A stretch of 64,000 nt of DNA from Duganella radicis (GCF_009720825.1 NZ_WNKY01000011.1:62001-126000); one strand, 5' to 3'; numbered from the stretch's first letter, positions 18,903 through 30,217 are shown. Notes: generated by a model from the sequence alone, not told the origin. A program made the numbers and translations.

Positions 18903-20113
18903 TTTCGTCCTTCAATAACACGCAGCACAGCGGCCGCGCTCTCCGCCGCGCTGTTGCGCAGCAGGCTGTGATGCATATCGGTGAAGCGCTGCGCCAGCCG
19001 CAAACGGTGTGGCGCATCGCTCAACTGCTTCCACATGGCTTCCGCCAGCGCTTCCGGATTGGCCGCGTGTTGCAGCAGTTCCGGCACCAGGAATTCGCGC
19101 GCCAGGATGTTCGGCATTCCGATCCACGGCTGATAGCCGAAGTGGCGCAGGATTTGCCACTCCAGCTCCATCATGCGGTACGCGATCACCATCGGCTTCT
19201 TGAACAGCGCCACCTCCAGCGAAGCCGTGCCGGAAGCCACCAGCACCGCGTCGGCGGCCGCGATCGCGGTGTGCGACTGGCCGTCCAGCAGCCGGATCTC
19301 AACGTCCTGCAAGCCCGCCTGCGCCACCAGTTGCAGGAAATACTGCCGTTGGCGCTCGCCCGCCATCGGCGCCACGAAGCGCAGCGTGCGGTCGCGCGCC
19401 TTGAGCAGCCTGGCCGCCTGCATGAAGGCCACGGTGTTGTACTTGATCTCCGACATGCGGCTGCCCGGCATGATGGTGACCACGCTGGCGTCTTCCGGCA
19501 ATCCCAGCGCACGTTTGGCGGCGTTTTCGTCCGGGGTCATCGGGATCAGTTCCGCCAGCGGATGGCCGACATAGCTGACCGGCACGCCGGCCTGCTTGTA
19601 GATCGCTTCCTCGAACGGGAACACCACCAGCATGTGCGACACGGCCCGGATGATTTTCTTGATGCGGCCACCGCGCCAGGCCCAGATCTGCGGGCCGATG
19701 TAGTGCACGGTCGGGATGCCGGCCGCCTTCAGCTGCTCTTCCAGCCCGAGGTTGAAGCCCGGGTAGTCGGCGCCGATGAAGGCGGCCGGGCGCTCGGCCA
19801 GCAGTTGGTCGCGCAGCGCGGTCTGGATGCCTTTCAGTTCGCGGTAGCGCATCAGCACCGGCAGCAGGCCGCGCACGGTCAGCTGGTCCATCGGCCAGTG
19901 CGACTCGAAACCATGCGCCATCATCGCCGGACCGCCGATGCCGTGGAAGCGCGCGTCCGGCAGATGCGGACGCAGGCCGGAAAGCAAACGAGCCGCCAGC
20001 ATGTCGCCGGACGGCTCGCCTGCTACCAGTGCGATGGATGGGCCGCGCCCTGTCGCCGGCCGGCCCACGCCGGCATCGGCGCCCTGCGGCGGCAAATTAG
20101 CGGACGATGCCAC
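18899..20113 (-). CDS. lpxB: Lipid-A-disaccharide synthase
   Basis: A 404-residue GT19 glycosyltransferase. Visible motifs are [17 protein letters not shown] near the N-terminus, [36 protein letters not shown] and [12 protein letters not shown]. It joins UDP-2,3-diacylglucosamine and lipid X into the lipid A disaccharide at the inner face of the inner membrane. The start is GTG 20113, overlapping lpxA by 17 bp. The N-terminus is about 25 residues longer than the minimal domain. Confidence 0.97.
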   Translation of the reverse strand: MASSANLPPQGADAGVGRPATGRGPSIALVAGEPSGDMLAARLLSGLRPHLPDARFHGIGGPAMMAHGFESHWPMDQLTVRGLLPVLMRYRELKGIQTALRDQLLAERPAAFIGADYPGFNLGLEEQLKAAGIPTVHYIGPQIWAWRGGRIKKIIRAVSHMLVVFPFEEAIYKQAGVPVSYVGHPLAELIPMTPDENAAKRALGLPEDASVVTIMPGSRMSEIKYNTVAFMQAARLLKARDRTLRFVAPMAGERQRQYFLQLVAQAGLQDVEIRLLDGQSHTAIAAADAVLVASGTASLEVALFKKPMVIAYRMMELEWQILRHFGYQPWIGMPNILAREFLVPELLQHAANPEALAEAMWKQLSDAPHRLRLAQRFTDMHHSLLRNSAAESAAAVLRVIEGRK

Positions 20114-20888
20114 GGGTCGCGGTATCCAGGAATTCGCGCATGGCGCGCATGTGCAGCGCCACGTCGGCCGGCACCGCCGCCTCTTCGACGATCAGCGCCG
20201 CCTTGGCTTCTTCCAGCGTGAGGCCGGAGCGGTAGATGATTTTGTAGGCCGCGCGGATGCCGTTGATCTGCTCGCGCGTGAAGCCACGGCGTTTCAGACC
20301 TTCGATATTGACGCCGTGCGCCGCCGCCGGATTACCGTTCAACAGCACGAACGGCGGCACATCCTGCGTCAGCGAGGTGCTCATGCCGACAAACGCGTGC
20401 GCGCCGATCTTGCAGAACTGGTGCACATTGGCGAAGCCGCTCATGATCACGTGGTCGCCGATTTCAACGTGGCCGGCGATCTGCGCATTGTTCGAGAAGA
20501 TGGTATTGCTGCCCACCTGGCAGTCATGCGCCAGGTGCACATAAGCTGAAATCCAGTTGTCGTTGCCCAGCGAGGTCACGCCCTTGTCCTGCACCGTGCC
20601 AGTGTTGAAGGTGCAGAATTCGCGGATGGTGTTGCGGTCGCCAATGGTCAGGCGGGTAGGCTCGCCCTTCCACTTCTTGTCCTGCGGCGCGGCGCCGATC
20701 GACGAGAACTGGAAGAACTTGTTGTCGCTGCCGATGGTGGTGTGGCCTTCGATCACCACGTGCGGGCCGACCACCGTGCCGGAGCCGATGGTCACATTCG
20801 GACCGATCACCGAGTACGGGCCGATTTCCACGCTGTCGTGCAGCTCGGCCTTGCTGTCGACGATGGCGGTGGCATGAATTTTTGCCAT
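20097..20888 (-). CDS. lpxA: UDP-N-acetylglucosamine O-acyltransferase
   Basis: A 263-residue trimeric left-handed beta-helix enzyme with hexapeptide repeats in its first two thirds (IGPYSVIGPNVTIGSGTVVG) and the conserved GLKRRGF near the start of the C-terminal helical domain. The catalytic His is probably in the central repeat (VHLAHDCQVG). It carries out the first step of lipid A synthesis. It overlaps lpxB and follows fabZ by 5 nt. Confidence 0.97.
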   Translation of the reverse strand: MAKIHATAIVDSKAELHDSVEIGPYSVIGPNVTIGSGTVVGPHVVIEGHTTIGSDNKFFQFSSIGAAPQDKKWKGEPTRLTIGDRNTIREFCTFNTGTVQDKGVTSLGNDNWISAYVHLAHDCQVGSNTIFSNNAQIAGHVEIGDHVIMSGFANVHQFCKIGAHAFVGMSTSLTQDVPPFVLLNGNPAAAHGVNIEGLKRRGFTREQINGIRAAYKIIYRSGLTLEEAKAALIVEEAAVPADVALHMRAMREFLDTATRGIVR

Positions 20889-20893
20889 GATGC

Positions 20894-21379
20894 TTAACCT
20901 GCCGGCTGCGAAGCGTCAGTGGCGCTACGGATGGTGCACATCAGTTCCGCTTCCACGGCCACCTGGCCGTCGACCGAACCAACCGCCTTGTACTTCCAGA
21001 TGCCGCGCGCGTTGCGCAGGATCTCGACGTCCATTTTCAGCTGGTCGCCAGGACCGACCGGGCGCTTGAAGCGCGCGCCGTCGATGCCGACGAAGTACAC
21101 CACCGAATTCTCGTCAGGCTTGATGCCCATGGTCTTGAACGACAGCAGGGCCGCGGTCTGCGCCATCGCCTCGATCATCAGCACGCCCGGCATGACCGGC
21201 TTGTGCGGGAAGTGGCCGTTGAAGAACTCTTCGTTTACGGTCACGTTCTTGATGGCGGTGATGGTCTTGCCCTCTTCGTACGAAATCACGCGGTCCACCA
21301 GCAGCAGCGGGTAGCGGTGCGGCAGGTAGGATTTGATTTCGCAGATATCCATGGTTTTGGAAGTTTCGGTAGTGGTCAT
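20894..21379 (-). CDS. fabZ: 3-hydroxyacyl-ACP dehydratase FabZ
   Basis: A 161-residue hot-dog fold dehydratase with [14 protein letters not shown], the catalytic His in [14 protein letters not shown] and Glu in MIEAMAQ. It dehydrates 3-hydroxyacyl-ACP in fatty-acid elongation and competes with LpxA and LpxD for the same substrates, which is why it is embedded in the lpx operon. The start overlaps the lpxD stop by 4 bp (ATGA). Confidence 0.97.
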   Translation of the reverse strand: MTTTETSKTMDICEIKSYLPHRYPLLLVDRVISYEEGKTITAIKNVTVNEEFFNGHFPHKPVMPGVLMIEAMAQTAALLSFKTMGIKPDENSVVYFVGIDGARFKRPVGPGDQLKMDVEILRNARGIWKYKAVGSVDGQVAVEAELMCTIRSATDASQPAG

Positions 21380-22431
21380 GATTCGTCTTCTTCTGATTTC
21401 GTCTTAATGATTTTTTCAAGCGCGCGGATTTTATCGCGCATGGCCGGCAGGTTGCGCACAATGACCGCCGACTTTTCCCAGTCGGCGTTCTTGGCCAGCG
21501 GGTAGAAGCCGGTGTACTGCCCCGGCTCCAGGATCGAGCGCGACACCATGCTGCCCGAACCCACATGCACCTTGTCGACAATGGTCAGATGGCCCAGCAC
21601 CATGGCCGCGCCGCCAAAGGTGCAGTACTTGCCGATCTTCGCGCTGCCGGCCACGCCGACGCAGCCGGCCATCGCCGTGTGCGCGCCGATATGGCAGTTA
21701 TGGCCGATCTGGATCTGGTTATCCAGCTTCACGCCGTCTTCAATAATCGTATCGGCCAATGCGCCACGGTCGATGGTGGTGTTGGCGCCGATATCCACGT
21801 CGTCGCCGATCATCACGCGGCCGGTTTGCGGAATCTTGATGTAGACGCCGCCCTCGTTGGCAAAGCCAAAGCCGTCGGTGCCGATCACCGCGCCGGAGTG
21901 GATGATGCCGCGCTTGCCGATCTGGCAGTAAGCGTGGAAAGTCACGTTGGCGAACAGCTGCGTTTCCGCGCCGATCACCGCCTCGTGGCCGATGAAGCAG
22001 CCGGCGCCGATCACCACGCCCTCTTCGATCACGGCGCCGTCCTCGATCACCACACGCGGGCCGATGTGGGCCGAAGCGGCGACTTGCGCGCTCTCCGCCA
22101 CCACCGCCGTGGCATGCACACCGGCCGCCGGCACGATGGCCGTCAGCGAAGCGAAGTACTGTGCCGCGCGGGCGAAGTACACATAGGGATTCGGAACGAC
22201 GATGCGCGCGCCGCCGTAGCCGGCCGCGATGAATGCGTCATCGGCGGCCGACACAATCAGCGCCGCCGCCTTGCTCTGCGCCGCCTGCGCGCGCAGTTTG
22301 CTATTGCTGAGAAAGCTGATGTGCGAAACGCCGGCATCAGTCAGGGGCGCGATCCCGGTCACTTCCAGGTTTGCGTCGCCCACCAACTGTCCGCCCAAGC
22401 GTTCGACCAATGCTCCTAGTCGAGTGCCCAT
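21376..22431 (-). CDS. lpxD: UDP-3-O-(3-hydroxyacyl)glucosamine N-acyltransferase
   Basis: A 351-residue protein with the N-terminal uridine-binding domain ([19 protein letters not shown]) followed by hexapeptide repeats (residues about 105-290) and a short C-terminal helix. It adds the N-linked acyl chain in the third step of lipid A synthesis. I chose ATG 22431 because it gives the standard family N-terminus; an in-frame TTG 12 bp upstream is less likely. Confidence 0.96.
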   Translation of the reverse strand: MGTRLGALVERLGGQLVGDANLEVTGIAPLTDAGVSHISFLSNSKLRAQAAQSKAAALIVSAADDAFIAAGYGGARIVVPNPYVYFARAAQYFASLTAIVPAAGVHATAVVAESAQVAASAHIGPRVVIEDGAVIEEGVVIGAGCFIGHEAVIGAETQLFANVTFHAYCQIGKRGIIHSGAVIGTDGFGFANEGGVYIKIPQTGRVMIGDDVDIGANTTIDRGALADTIIEDGVKLDNQIQIGHNCHIGAHTAMAGCVGVAGSAKIGKYCTFGGAAMVLGHLTIVDKVHVGSGSMVSRSILEPGQYTGFYPLAKNADWEKSAVIVRNLPAMRDKIRALEKIIKTKSEEDES

Positions 22432-22446
22432 CGGGTGATCCAATCT

Positions 22447-22971
22447 TTATTTGTCTTTATCCAGCGCCGCCAGCACCTTGTCGGTGATGTCGATACGGTT
22501 GCTGGCCCAGACCGCGTCTTGCAGCACGATGTCGAAACCTTCAACGCTGGCCAGCTGCTTGATGATCTTGGTGGCTTTTTCCGAAATCGCCTGGCGCTCC
22601 TCATTGGTGCGCTGGCTTACGTCCTCGCGAAACTCGCGCTGGCGGCGCTGGTATTCCTTATCCAGCTCGAACACGTCGCGCTGGCGCTTGACGCGGTCCG
22701 CTTCGCTCAGCGACGGCGCGTCTTTCTCCAGTTTTTCCGACGCGGACTTCAGGCGGCCGGCCATGTCGGTCATGGCTTTTTCGCGCGACTTGAATTCTTC
22801 CTTCAGCTTTTCCTCGGCCAGCTTGGCCAGCTTGGATTCATTGTAGATGCGCTCAGGGCTGATCCACGCAATGCGCGACACCGAGGTCTGAGCCTGCACC
22901 GGCGCCAATGAACACCAGCCCAGTGCAAGCGCGGCGAGATATTTGGTCATGGTAGCGGATGCAGTCTTCAA
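22447..22971 (-). CDS. skp: Periplasmic chaperone Skp (OmpH family)
   Basis: A 174-residue protein with a signal peptide (core YLAALALGWCSLAPVQAQ) and a mature helical coiled-coil body (residues about 40-150, rich in Lys/Glu/Arg), as in Skp trimers that carry unfolded outer-membrane proteins to BamA. The start is probably TTG 22971, because GGAG lies 7 nt upstream of it, whereas the in-frame ATG at 22950 has no visible Shine-Dalgarno. It sits between bamA and lpxD as usual. Confidence 0.94.
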   Translation of the reverse strand: MKTASATMTKYLAALALGWCSLAPVQAQTSVSRIAWISPERIYNESKLAKLAEEKLKEEFKSREKAMTDMAGRLKSASEKLEKDAPSLSEADRVKRQRDVFELDKEYQRRQREFREDVSQRTNEERQAISEKATKIIKQLASVEGFDIVLQDAVWASNRIDITDKVLAALDKDK

Positions 22972-23008
22972 CTTATTTCTCCGAGATAAAAATTAGTGCC
23001 CAAAATCA

Positions 23009-25345
23009 TCAGAAACCGCTGCCCATCTGGAACTGGAAACGTTCCAGGCGGTCGCCGGTCTTGGCGTTGAGGGGTTTAGCATAACTCAGTTTCAGCGGGC
23101 CGACCGGCGAAATCCAGCTGATACCCAGGCCGGACGAATAACGCAGCTGCGACAGGCGCATCTTCTCGCCTTCCTGGTACACCTGGCCGCCATCGACAAA
23201 GCCGAACCAGCGCAGGCTGCGGTCCTGGCCGGAGCCCGGGAACGGCAGCTGGAGTTCGGCATTGCCGATCAGGCGCGAGGCGCCGCCCAGCGCGTCGCCG
23301 TAGCGGGTATCGACCGCGCCCAGCGAGGAGCTGTAGTAGCCGCGCACCGAACCGATGCCGCCGCCGTAGAAGTTCTTGAACACCGGGTAGGCGCTGTTGC
23401 CCAGGCCATGGCCGTAGTCGATCTCGCCCTTCAGAGCCAGCGTGACTTTCGAGAACAGCGGTTTGTACCACTGGTGCTCGTACACCGCGCGGTAGTATTT
23501 CTGTTCGCCGATCAGGTCCAGCTCCAGGTTGGCGCGCTGGTAGCGGCCGACGGTCGGCGTCAGCGCCGAGTCGCGGCTGTCGCGCGCCCACGCCATGGTC
23601 AGCGGCACGGCCTTGGTGGAAGCGGTGCCGATACCGCTGGTGGTGCCATTGATGGTGTTGACGTATTCCTGGAAGCGGATCGGCGAGGTGGCGTCGGTGG
23701 TGATCTTCGAGCTTTCCAGACCGATACCGAAGAACACCGTGTCGACTTCCGAGAACGGCACGCCGTAGCTGATGCGGCCACCCACCTGCTTGATGGTGTA
23801 GTAACCGATGTTGACCGCCGGCGGCTGCTGCGTGCGCAGATACAGCTCGTAGCCGCGCGAGACGCCATCGTCGGTGTAATAAGGGTCGGTCTGCGAGAAC
23901 GAGATCGTGCGGCTGTACTTGGAGGTGTTCAGCTCCAGGCCCACGGTGGTGCCCGAACCGGCGAAGTTGGCCTGCTGGATCGCCGCCTGGAACGAGAACT
24001 TCTCCGACTGCGAGAAGGCGCCGCCGATCTGGAAGTTGCCGGTCGGTTTTTCGGTCACGGTCAGGTTGACGTCCACCTGGTCGGAAGTGCCCTGCGCTTC
24101 CGGCGTGTCGATGGTCACGTCCTTGAAGTAGCCGAGGCGGTCGACGCGGTCGCGCGACAGCTTGATCTTGTTGGCGTCGTACCAGCTCGACTCGAACTGG
24201 CGGAATTCGCGGCGGATCACCTCATCGCGGGTCGAGGTGTTGCCGGCGATGTTCATGTGACGCACGTAGGCGCGCTTGCCCGGATCGATGAAGAAGGTGA
24301 ACGACACTTCGCGCTTGTCGCGGTCGATGTCCGGGTTGGCGTTGACGTTGGCGAAGGCGTAGCCGAAGGTGCCCAGGCGGTCCGAGATCAGCTTGTTGGT
24401 GGCGGTCAGGCGCTCGCCCGAATAGACCTCGCCTTTTCGCAGCAACACCAGCGAGCGCAATTCTTCCTCGCGGCCGAAGGTCTCGCCCTCGAACTTGATG
24501 TCCTTGACGTTGTACTTCTCACCCTCGGTGATATTGATGGTGATGTAAATGTCCTTCTTGTCGGGCGTGATCGACACCTGGGTCGAATCGATGTTCATCT
24601 CGATGTAGCCGCGATTCAGGTAGAAGGACTTGAGCGACTCGATGTCGCCGGTCAGCTTGGTCTTGGAGTACTGGTTGGCCTTGGTGTACCACGAGAACCA
24701 GCCGCCGGTGTTCAGCGCCAGGTTGTCCTTCAGTTCCTTGTCCGAGAATACCTTGTTGCCGACGATGTTGATCTCTTTGATCTTGGCGACATCGCCCTCG
24801 TCCACCGCGAAGGTGATGTTGACGCGGTTACGCTCGATCGGGGTGACGGTGGTGACCACCTTCACGCCATACAGGCCGTGCGACAGATACTGGCGCTTGA
24901 GTTCTTGCTCGGCGCGGTCGACCGACGCCTTGTCGAAAATCTTGGTCTCGCCCACGCCGATGTCTTTCAGCGCCTTGACCAGCGTGTCCTTCTCAAATTC
25001 CTTGGTGCCGGTGAATTCCACCTTGGCGATGGCCGGACGTTCCTCGACCAGCACCACCAGCACCTGGCCGTCCTTCTCCAGCTTCACATCCTTGAAGAAA
25101 CCGGTGGCGTACAGCGCCTTGATGGCGGTGACGGATTTGTCGTCGTTGAAGGTCTCGCCGACGCGAACCGGCAGATAGCTGAAGACCGTACCGGCTTCCG
25201 TACGCTGGATCCCTTCGACGCGGATATCTTTGATGACGAATGGATCGATCGCCATGGCGCTGCCGCTGCACAGGGCCAGGACAGCGGCGCCGATCAGGCT
25301 ACGGCGCAAGGAAGTTGAAGTAATACGGTCAGAATATAATTTCAT
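23009..25345 (-). CDS. bamA: Outer membrane protein assembly factor BamA
   Basis: A 778-residue Omp85 protein: signal peptide (residues 1-32, ending SAMA), five POTRA domains (about 33-430; starts IDPFVIKDIRVEGIQRTE), then the 16-strand C-terminal barrel with VRGY and a final FQMGSGF beta-signal. It is the central insertase for outer-membrane beta-barrels. ATG 25345 was chosen over an in-frame TTG 9 bp upstream. It lies between rseP and skp. Confidence 0.97.
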   Translation of the reverse strand: MKLYSDRITSTSLRRSLIGAAVLALCSGSAMAIDPFVIKDIRVEGIQRTEAGTVFSYLPVRVGETFNDDKSVTAIKALYATGFFKDVKLEKDGQVLVVLVEERPAIAKVEFTGTKEFEKDTLVKALKDIGVGETKIFDKASVDRAEQELKRQYLSHGLYGVKVVTTVTPIERNRVNITFAVDEGDVAKIKEINIVGNKVFSDKELKDNLALNTGGWFSWYTKANQYSKTKLTGDIESLKSFYLNRGYIEMNIDSTQVSITPDKKDIYITINITEGEKYNVKDIKFEGETFGREEELRSLVLLRKGEVYSGERLTATNKLISDRLGTFGYAFANVNANPDIDRDKREVSFTFFIDPGKRAYVRHMNIAGNTSTRDEVIRREFRQFESSWYDANKIKLSRDRVDRLGYFKDVTIDTPEAQGTSDQVDVNLTVTEKPTGNFQIGGAFSQSEKFSFQAAIQQANFAGSGTTVGLELNTSKYSRTISFSQTDPYYTDDGVSRGYELYLRTQQPPAVNIGYYTIKQVGGRISYGVPFSEVDTVFFGIGLESSKITTDATSPIRFQEYVNTINGTTSGIGTASTKAVPLTMAWARDSRDSALTPTVGRYQRANLELDLIGEQKYYRAVYEHQWYKPLFSKVTLALKGEIDYGHGLGNSAYPVFKNFYGGGIGSVRGYYSSSLGAVDTRYGDALGGASRLIGNAELQLPFPGSGQDRSLRWFGFVDGGQVYQEGEKMRLSQLRYSSGLGISWISPVGPLKLSYAKPLNAKTGDRLERFQFQMGSGF

Positions 25346-25375
25346 CGGGTTCAATGGCTAAATCAACGAGAACTG

Positions 25376-26734
25376 CTACAACAGCCGGGCGACGTCGTTA
25401 AAGACCGCAAGCAGCATCAAGGTCAGTAACAAACCCATGCCTAGACGCTGCGCAATCTCGCCTACGCGCTCCGGCACAGAACGCCCAGTTAAAACTTCCA
25501 GCGAATAATACAGCAAATGCCCCCCGTCTAGAACGGGAATTGGCAGCAAATTCATTACGCCTAAACTAATGCTGATGAAGGCGATAAAGCTCAAATAGCT
25601 GGCCGCGCCCATGCGGGCGGTCTGGCCGGCATAATCGGCGATGGTGATCGGGCCGGTGACGTTCTTGAGCGAAGCCTCGCCGGTGATCATCTTGCCGATC
25701 ATCTTCAGCGTCATCGTACAAGTCTCCCAGACCTTGGCGACCGCCTTGCCCACGGCCGCAATCGGGGACGATGGCACGTTGATCATATCCGGCAGCAGCG
25801 CGACGTACGCGCCGATCTTACCGACTGTTACAGTTCCTTTGCCGGTTTTTGCCTGCTCGGCTTGCGGCGCCACATCCAGGATCAGCGGCTGGCCGCCGCG
25901 CAGCAAGGCCACCTGCACGGTCTTGCCGGCCGAGGCGCGGATGATGTCGATGAAGGCGATGCCGTCGGCCACCGCCACGCCGTCAACGGCGGTCAGCAGG
26001 TCGCCCTCGCGCAGGCCGGCGCGTTCGGCCGGGCTGCCCGGCATCACTTGCTGCACCACCGGCGCCGGACGCGAGACGCCCACGCCCAGCTGGCCCGGCA
26101 CGTCGCCTTCCAGATCGAGGGCGGCCAGCGCGGACGCCGGCACGGTGACGGACACGCGGCCCTGCCCCGCGCGCTCGACGGCGAGACGCAGCTCGTGCTT
26201 GTCGATGGCGGACTGGATGAACTGCCAGCGCAGATCGGACCAGACCTGCACCGGTTGCTCGTTGACGGCGGTGATCACGTCGCCGCTTCGCAGGCCGGCT
26301 TGCGCGGCGGCGTTGTCGCCGGCGTGCACGCTGACCTTGCTGCTCGGCTCTTCGATGCCGTGCATGAACAGGCCGGCGAACAGCACGATGGCGATCAGGA
26401 AGTTGGCCGCCGGGCCGGCGGCCACGATGGCGATGCGCTTCCACACGTTCTGGCGCGTGAACTCGCGCTTCAGGTCCGCTTCCGGCAGGCCGGCAAGCTC
26501 GCCTTCGCGCGCGTCCAGCATCTTGACGTAGCCGCCCAGCGGCAGCGCCGAGATGGCCCACTCGGTCTGGTCCGGCCCGAAGCGGCGCGACCACACCACC
26601 TTGCCCATGCCGACCGAGAAGCGCAGTACTTTCACGCCGCACCAGCGCGCCACCAGATAATGTCCCAGTTCGTGGAAGACGATCAGGGAGCCGAGGCAGA
26701 CGATGAACGCCAGCGCGGTTTGCAGGAAGTTCAT
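25376..26734 (-). CDS. rseP: Site-2 metalloprotease RseP
   Basis: A 452-residue inner-membrane zinc protease. It has the HEXXH motif in [13 protein letters not shown] (first transmembrane segment), two PDZ domains (residues about 120-300; [20 protein letters not shown]), the [12 protein letters not shown] motif near the C-terminus and a final membrane segment. It cleaves anti-sigma factor RseA to release the envelope-stress sigma factor. It overlaps the dxr stop by 4 bp. Confidence 0.97.
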   Translation of the reverse strand: MNFLQTALAFIVCLGSLIVFHELGHYLVARWCGVKVLRFSVGMGKVVWSRRFGPDQTEWAISALPLGGYVKMLDAREGELAGLPEADLKREFTRQNVWKRIAIVAAGPAANFLIAIVLFAGLFMHGIEEPSSKVSVHAGDNAAAQAGLRSGDVITAVNEQPVQVWSDLRWQFIQSAIDKHELRLAVERAGQGRVSVTVPASALAALDLEGDVPGQLGVGVSRPAPVVQQVMPGSPAERAGLREGDLLTAVDGVAVADGIAFIDIIRASAGKTVQVALLRGGQPLILDVAPQAEQAKTGKGTVTVGKIGAYVALLPDMINVPSSPIAAVGKAVAKVWETCTMTLKMIGKMITGEASLKNVTGPITIADYAGQTARMGAASYLSFIAFISISLGVMNLLPIPVLDGGHLLYYSLEVLTGRSVPERVGEIAQRLGMGLLLTLMLLAVFNDVARLL

Positions 26735-27924
26735 TTTGCCAGTCCGGCGATACAGGTTTCAGCGGCGGCGCGGGCGGCGGCGTCCTGCGCCATCACCGCT
26801 TCGATGCTGTGGGCGGCGCCGTGCGGCAGCGTGTCCACCACATGGCCGATCACGCGGTCGATCTGGCGGAAGCCGATCTTCAGATCGAGGAAGGCTTGCA
26901 CCGCCACCTCGTTGGCCGCGTTCAGCAGGGCCGGCGCGGTGCCGCCTGCGCGCAGCGCGTCGAAGGCCAGCGCCAGGCATGGGAAGCGGTTGAAGTCCGG
27001 CTTCTCGAATTGCAGGGTGGCGATCTGGGTCAGGTCCAGCTGCGCCACGCCGGAAGCGATGCGTTCCGGGTAGGCCAGCGCGTGGGCGATCGGCGTGCGC
27101 ATGTCCGGGTTGCCCAACTGCGCCAGCACCGAACCGTCGACGTAGGACACCATTGAGTGGATCACCGACTGCGGGTGGATCACCACCTCGATCTGCCCGG
27201 CCGGGGCGCCGAACAGCCAGTGCGCCTCGATCACTTCCAGGCCCTTGTTCATCATGGTGGCCGAATCGACCGAGATCTTGCGGCCCATCGACCAATTCGG
27301 ATGCTTGCAAGCCTGCTCCGGCGTCACCGCGTCCAGCGTGGCGACGTCGCGCGTCAGGAACGGGCCGCCGGAAGCGGTCAGCAGGATCTTGGCCACGCCG
27401 GCCGCCGCGTCGCGCACCGCCGGTACCTTGCCGCCAAACTGCGGCATGGACTGGAAGATGGCGTTATGCTCGGAGTCAATCGGCAGCAGCACGGCGCCCG
27501 ATGCGCGCACGGCGTCCATGAACAGCTGGCCGGACATGACCAGCGCTTCCTTGTTGGCCAGCAGGACCTTCTTGCCGGCGCGGGCGGCGGCCAGCGTCGG
27601 CGCCAGGCCGGCCGCGCCAACGATGGCGGCCATCACGCTGTCGACCTCCGGCGCGCTGGCGATGCCGCACAGGGCTTGCTCGCCCCACTCCACTTCGGTC
27701 TTGACGCCGGCCGCGCGCAGCAGCGCGGCCAGACGGTCGGCGGCGGCGGCGCTGCCGACCACCGCGCGCGCGGGACGGAACTGGATGCACTGCGCGGCCA
27801 GTTCATCGACGCGGCTGTGGGCCGACAGGGCATAAACGGTGTAGCGGTCCGGATGGCGCGCCACCACGTCCAGCGTGGATACGCCAATCGAACCGGTGGC
27901 GCCTAAGACGGTAATACGTTGCAT
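26731..27924 (-). CDS. dxr: 1-deoxy-D-xylulose 5-phosphate reductoisomerase
   Basis: A 397-residue enzyme with an NADPH-binding [14 protein letters not shown] at the N-terminus, ANKEALV, the substrate and metal site [12 protein letters not shown], and GPFLTR / [19 protein letters not shown]. It commits DXP to the MEP isoprenoid pathway and supplies precursors for undecaprenyl phosphate made by the nearby uppS. It lies 10 nt downstream of cdsA. Confidence 0.97.
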   Translation of the reverse strand: MQRITVLGATGSIGVSTLDVVARHPDRYTVYALSAHSRVDELAAQCIQFRPARAVVGSAAAADRLAALLRAAGVKTEVEWGEQALCGIASAPEVDSVMAAIVGAAGLAPTLAAARAGKKVLLANKEALVMSGQLFMDAVRASGAVLLPIDSEHNAIFQSMPQFGGKVPAVRDAAAGVAKILLTASGGPFLTRDVATLDAVTPEQACKHPNWSMGRKISVDSATMMNKGLEVIEAHWLFGAPAGQIEVVIHPQSVIHSMVSYVDGSVLAQLGNPDMRTPIAHALAYPERIASGVAQLDLTQIATLQFEKPDFNRFPCLALAFDALRAGGTAPALLNAANEVAVQAFLDLKIGFRQIDRVIGHVVDTLPHGAAHSIEAVMAQDAAARAAAETCIAGLAK

Positions 27925-27934
27925 GATGATTCTT

Positions 27935-28774
27935 TCAGATCCAGGACGTGACCAGCGCGGCCATCGGCAGCACCGGGATCAGCGCGTCCACACGGTCCAG
28001 CACGCCGCCGTGGCCGGGCAGCAGGTTGCTGCTGTCCTTCATGCCTGCGCGGCGCTTGAGCGCGGATTCAAACAGGTCGCCGATGACCGAGAACATCACG
28101 ATCACCAGCAGGATCAACAGGGTCAGGCCCCAGCCGAAGCGGGCGTGCAGCTTGTACGAGAAGGTGTCTTGCAGCCATGGCGCGGCGCCGTCGGCCAGCA
28201 CCACCGAGATCGCGGCGATCGCCAGCACGGCGATCGCGCCGCCGATCGCGCCTTCCCACGACTTGCCCGGCGAGATGGTCGGCGCCAGCTTGCGCTTGCC
28301 GAAGGCCTTGCCGGAGAAGTAGGCGCCGATATCGGCGATCCACACCAGCGCCATCACCGACAGCAGGTACAGCGGCGAATGCAGGTACAGCCCGACGATG
28401 GCGAAGAAGGCCGCGAACACGGCAAAGCTAAAGGTGATGGCCAGCGACCAGTTGGCCGCCCCGCCCATTTGCGGCAGGCCCAGGCCCAGCGTCGGCGCAT
28501 AGCGGATGATCCACAGCAGCGCGGCCACGCCGTACAGGGCGTTGACCGAGCCCGGCTTGGCCGAATACATCAGCGCCACGAACAGCAGGCCGCCGGCGAA
28601 GCCGGCCACGCGGGCCTTGCCCTCGCCCAGGCCGAACAGGCGCGCGCCCTCCCACACGGCGGCGCCGACAAACAGCGTCACCACCAGGGCAAACGCGGGG
28701 AAATAGTTGAAGAACAGGACCGGCAGCAGCACCGCCAGTAACGCCACAGCGGTAATAATCCTCGTTTTCAGCAT
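27935..28774 (-). CDS. cdsA: Phosphatidate cytidylyltransferase
   Basis: A 279-residue polytopic membrane protein with several transmembrane helices and the CdsA signature in [35 protein letters not shown]. It makes CDP-diacylglycerol for phospholipid synthesis. The start shares one base with the uppS stop (TGATG), which suggests coupling. Confidence 0.96.
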   Translation of the reverse strand: MLKTRIITAVALLAVLLPVLFFNYFPAFALVVTLFVGAAVWEGARLFGLGEGKARVAGFAGGLLFVALMYSAKPGSVNALYGVAALLWIIRYAPTLGLGLPQMGGAANWSLAITFSFAVFAAFFAIVGLYLHSPLYLLSVMALVWIADIGAYFSGKAFGKRKLAPTISPGKSWEGAIGGAIAVLAIAAISVVLADGAAPWLQDTFSYKLHARFGWGLTLLILLVIVMFSVIGDLFESALKRRAGMKDSSNLLPGHGGVLDRVDALIPVLPMAALVTSWI

Positions 28775-29526
28775 CAGCTTGTCTTTTCAGCCAGTTGCGC
28801 GCCGGTGCGGCCGAATCGCCGCTCGCGGTGCTGGTAAGAGGCGATGGCCTCGTCGAGACACTCGGCGGAAAAGTCCGGCCAGTAGGTGTCGGTGAAGAAC
28901 AGCTCGGTGTACGCGAGCTGCCACAGCAGGAAATTGGAGATGCGCTGTTCGCCGCCGGTGCGGATGAACAGGTCGGGCTCGGGCGCGTAGGCCATGGCCA
29001 GGTGCGGCGCCAGCTGCTCTTCGGTGAAATCGGTGGCGCCCGGATGGGCCTTGACCATCTGGCCGACCGCCTGCATCACGTCCCAGCGGCCGCCGTAGTT
29101 GAAGCACACGGTCAGGGTCATGCGGGTGTTGGCGGCGGTCTTGCGCTCGGCGGCGGCGATCATGCCTTGCAGTTTTTCGTCGGCGCGCGACAGGTCGCCG
29201 ACCACCCGCAGGCGGATGTTATTGGCGTGCAGTTTGGAGACTTCGCGCTCCAGCGCCGTCACGAACAGGCGCATCAGGAGGGACACTTCCTCCTCCGGGC
29301 GGCGCCAGTTTTCCGAGCTGAAGGCAAACAGGGTGAGGTATTCGACGCCGCGGCGGGCGCACGACTCGACCACGGTGCGCACCGCTTCCACGCCCTTGAC
29401 GTGCCCGGCCACGCGCGGCAGGAAGCGCTTGGTGGCCCAGCGGCCGTTGCCGTCCATGATGATGGCCACGTGGCGTGGCACGGCGGGCGCGTCTGGAACC
29501 TCGGTAGTCGAACTCGTATATTTCAT
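28774..29526 (-). CDS. uppS: Undecaprenyl diphosphate synthase
   Basis: A 250-residue cis-prenyltransferase with [36 protein letters not shown] and the C-terminal [19 protein letters not shown]. It elongates farnesyl diphosphate to C55-PP, the lipid carrier for cell-wall and O-antigen units. ATG 29526 was chosen because the 15 residues before it look non-coding. A promoter-like pair lies just upstream, so the leader would be very short. Confidence 0.96.
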   Translation of the reverse strand: MKYTSSTTEVPDAPAVPRHVAIIMDGNGRWATKRFLPRVAGHVKGVEAVRTVVESCARRGVEYLTLFAFSSENWRRPEEEVSLLMRLFVTALEREVSKLHANNIRLRVVGDLSRADEKLQGMIAAAERKTAANTRMTLTVCFNYGGRWDVMQAVGQMVKAHPGATDFTEEQLAPHLAMAYAPEPDLFIRTGGEQRISNFLLWQLAYTELFFTDTYWPDFSAECLDEAIASYQHRERRFGRTGAQLAEKTS

Positions 29527-29543
29527 GAAAACGTTGGTGCCAA

Positions 29544-29571
29544 AGTATAAAGTATTGCAGGTGTGAGACAA
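29544..29571 (-). promoter_or_regulatory. Possible uppS promoter
   Basis: On the minus strand TTGTCT (29566-29571) is followed after 16 bp by TATACT (29544-29549). Transcription would begin near 29537, only about 11 nt before the uppS ATG. The -35 lies next to the T-rich tail of the frr terminator. Consensus match only. Confidence 0.4.
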
Positions 29572-29572
29572 A

Positions 29573-29624
29573 AAGACAAGACGCCAGCAAACGGACGCCG
29601 CATAGCGGGCCGCCGGCTGGCGTC
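29573..29624 (-). terminator. Probable terminator after frr
   Basis: The minus strand has GACGCCAGC ... GCTGGCGTC, a perfect 9-bp inverted repeat (29616-29624 with 29580-29588) around a GC-rich loop, followed by TTGTCTTTTTG. It lies 9 bp after the frr stop. Confidence 0.5.
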
Positions 29625-29632
29625 CTGGGGTG

Positions 29633-30193
29633 TTACACCGTCAGAACTTCTTTTTCTTTCTCGGCCAGCATCTTGTCGATGTCGGCGATGGCCTTGTCGG
29701 TCAGTTTCTGGATGTCGTCGGTGCCGCGGCGCTCGTCGTCTTCCGAAATGGCCTTGTCCTTGACCAGTTTTTTCAGGCCTTCGTTGGCATCGCGGCGGAT
29801 GTTGCGCACCGCCACTTTGGCGTCCTCGCCTTCGCTCTTGACCAGCTTGACCATTTCCTTGCGGCGCTCTTCGGTCAGCGGCGGGGTCGGCACGCGGATC
29901 ATGTCGCCCTGCGCCGCCGGGTTCAGGCCCAGGTCGGAATCGCGGATCGCCTTCTCGATGGCGGCCGCCATCTTTTTCTCGAACGGCTGCACGCCGATGG
30001 TACGGGCGTCGACCAGGGTCAGGTTGGCCACCTGGTTGATCGGGGTCGGGTTACCGTAGTAATCCACCATCACGCTGTCGAGGATGCCGGCGTGGGCACG
30101 GCCGGTACGAACCTTGGCCAGGTCGCCGCGCAGGGTTTCCAGCGATTTGACCATGCGTTCTTGCGCACTCTTTTTAACGTCAGCTACGGACAT
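29633..30193 (-). CDS. frr: Ribosome recycling factor
   Basis: A 186-residue protein with the family N-terminus [40 protein letters not shown] and a long three-helix-bundle C-terminus ([20 protein letters not shown] type). With EF-G it splits post-termination ribosomes. It is 24 nt downstream of pyrH. Confidence 0.98.
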   Translation of the reverse strand: MSVADVKKSAQERMVKSLETLRGDLAKVRTGRAHAGILDSVMVDYYGNPTPINQVANLTLVDARTIGVQPFEKKMAAAIEKAIRDSDLGLNPAAQGDMIRVPTPPLTEERRKEMVKLVKSEGEDAKVAVRNIRRDANEGLKKLVKDKAISEDDERRGTDDIQKLTDKAIADIDKMLAEKEKEVLTV

Positions 30194-30217
30194 TGCTGCT
30201 CTCCTGTTGTATCTAAA

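Noticed and set aside
23408-25318. A 636-codon plus-strand open frame across bamA
   Set aside because: Shadow of bamA; no motif and unnatural composition.
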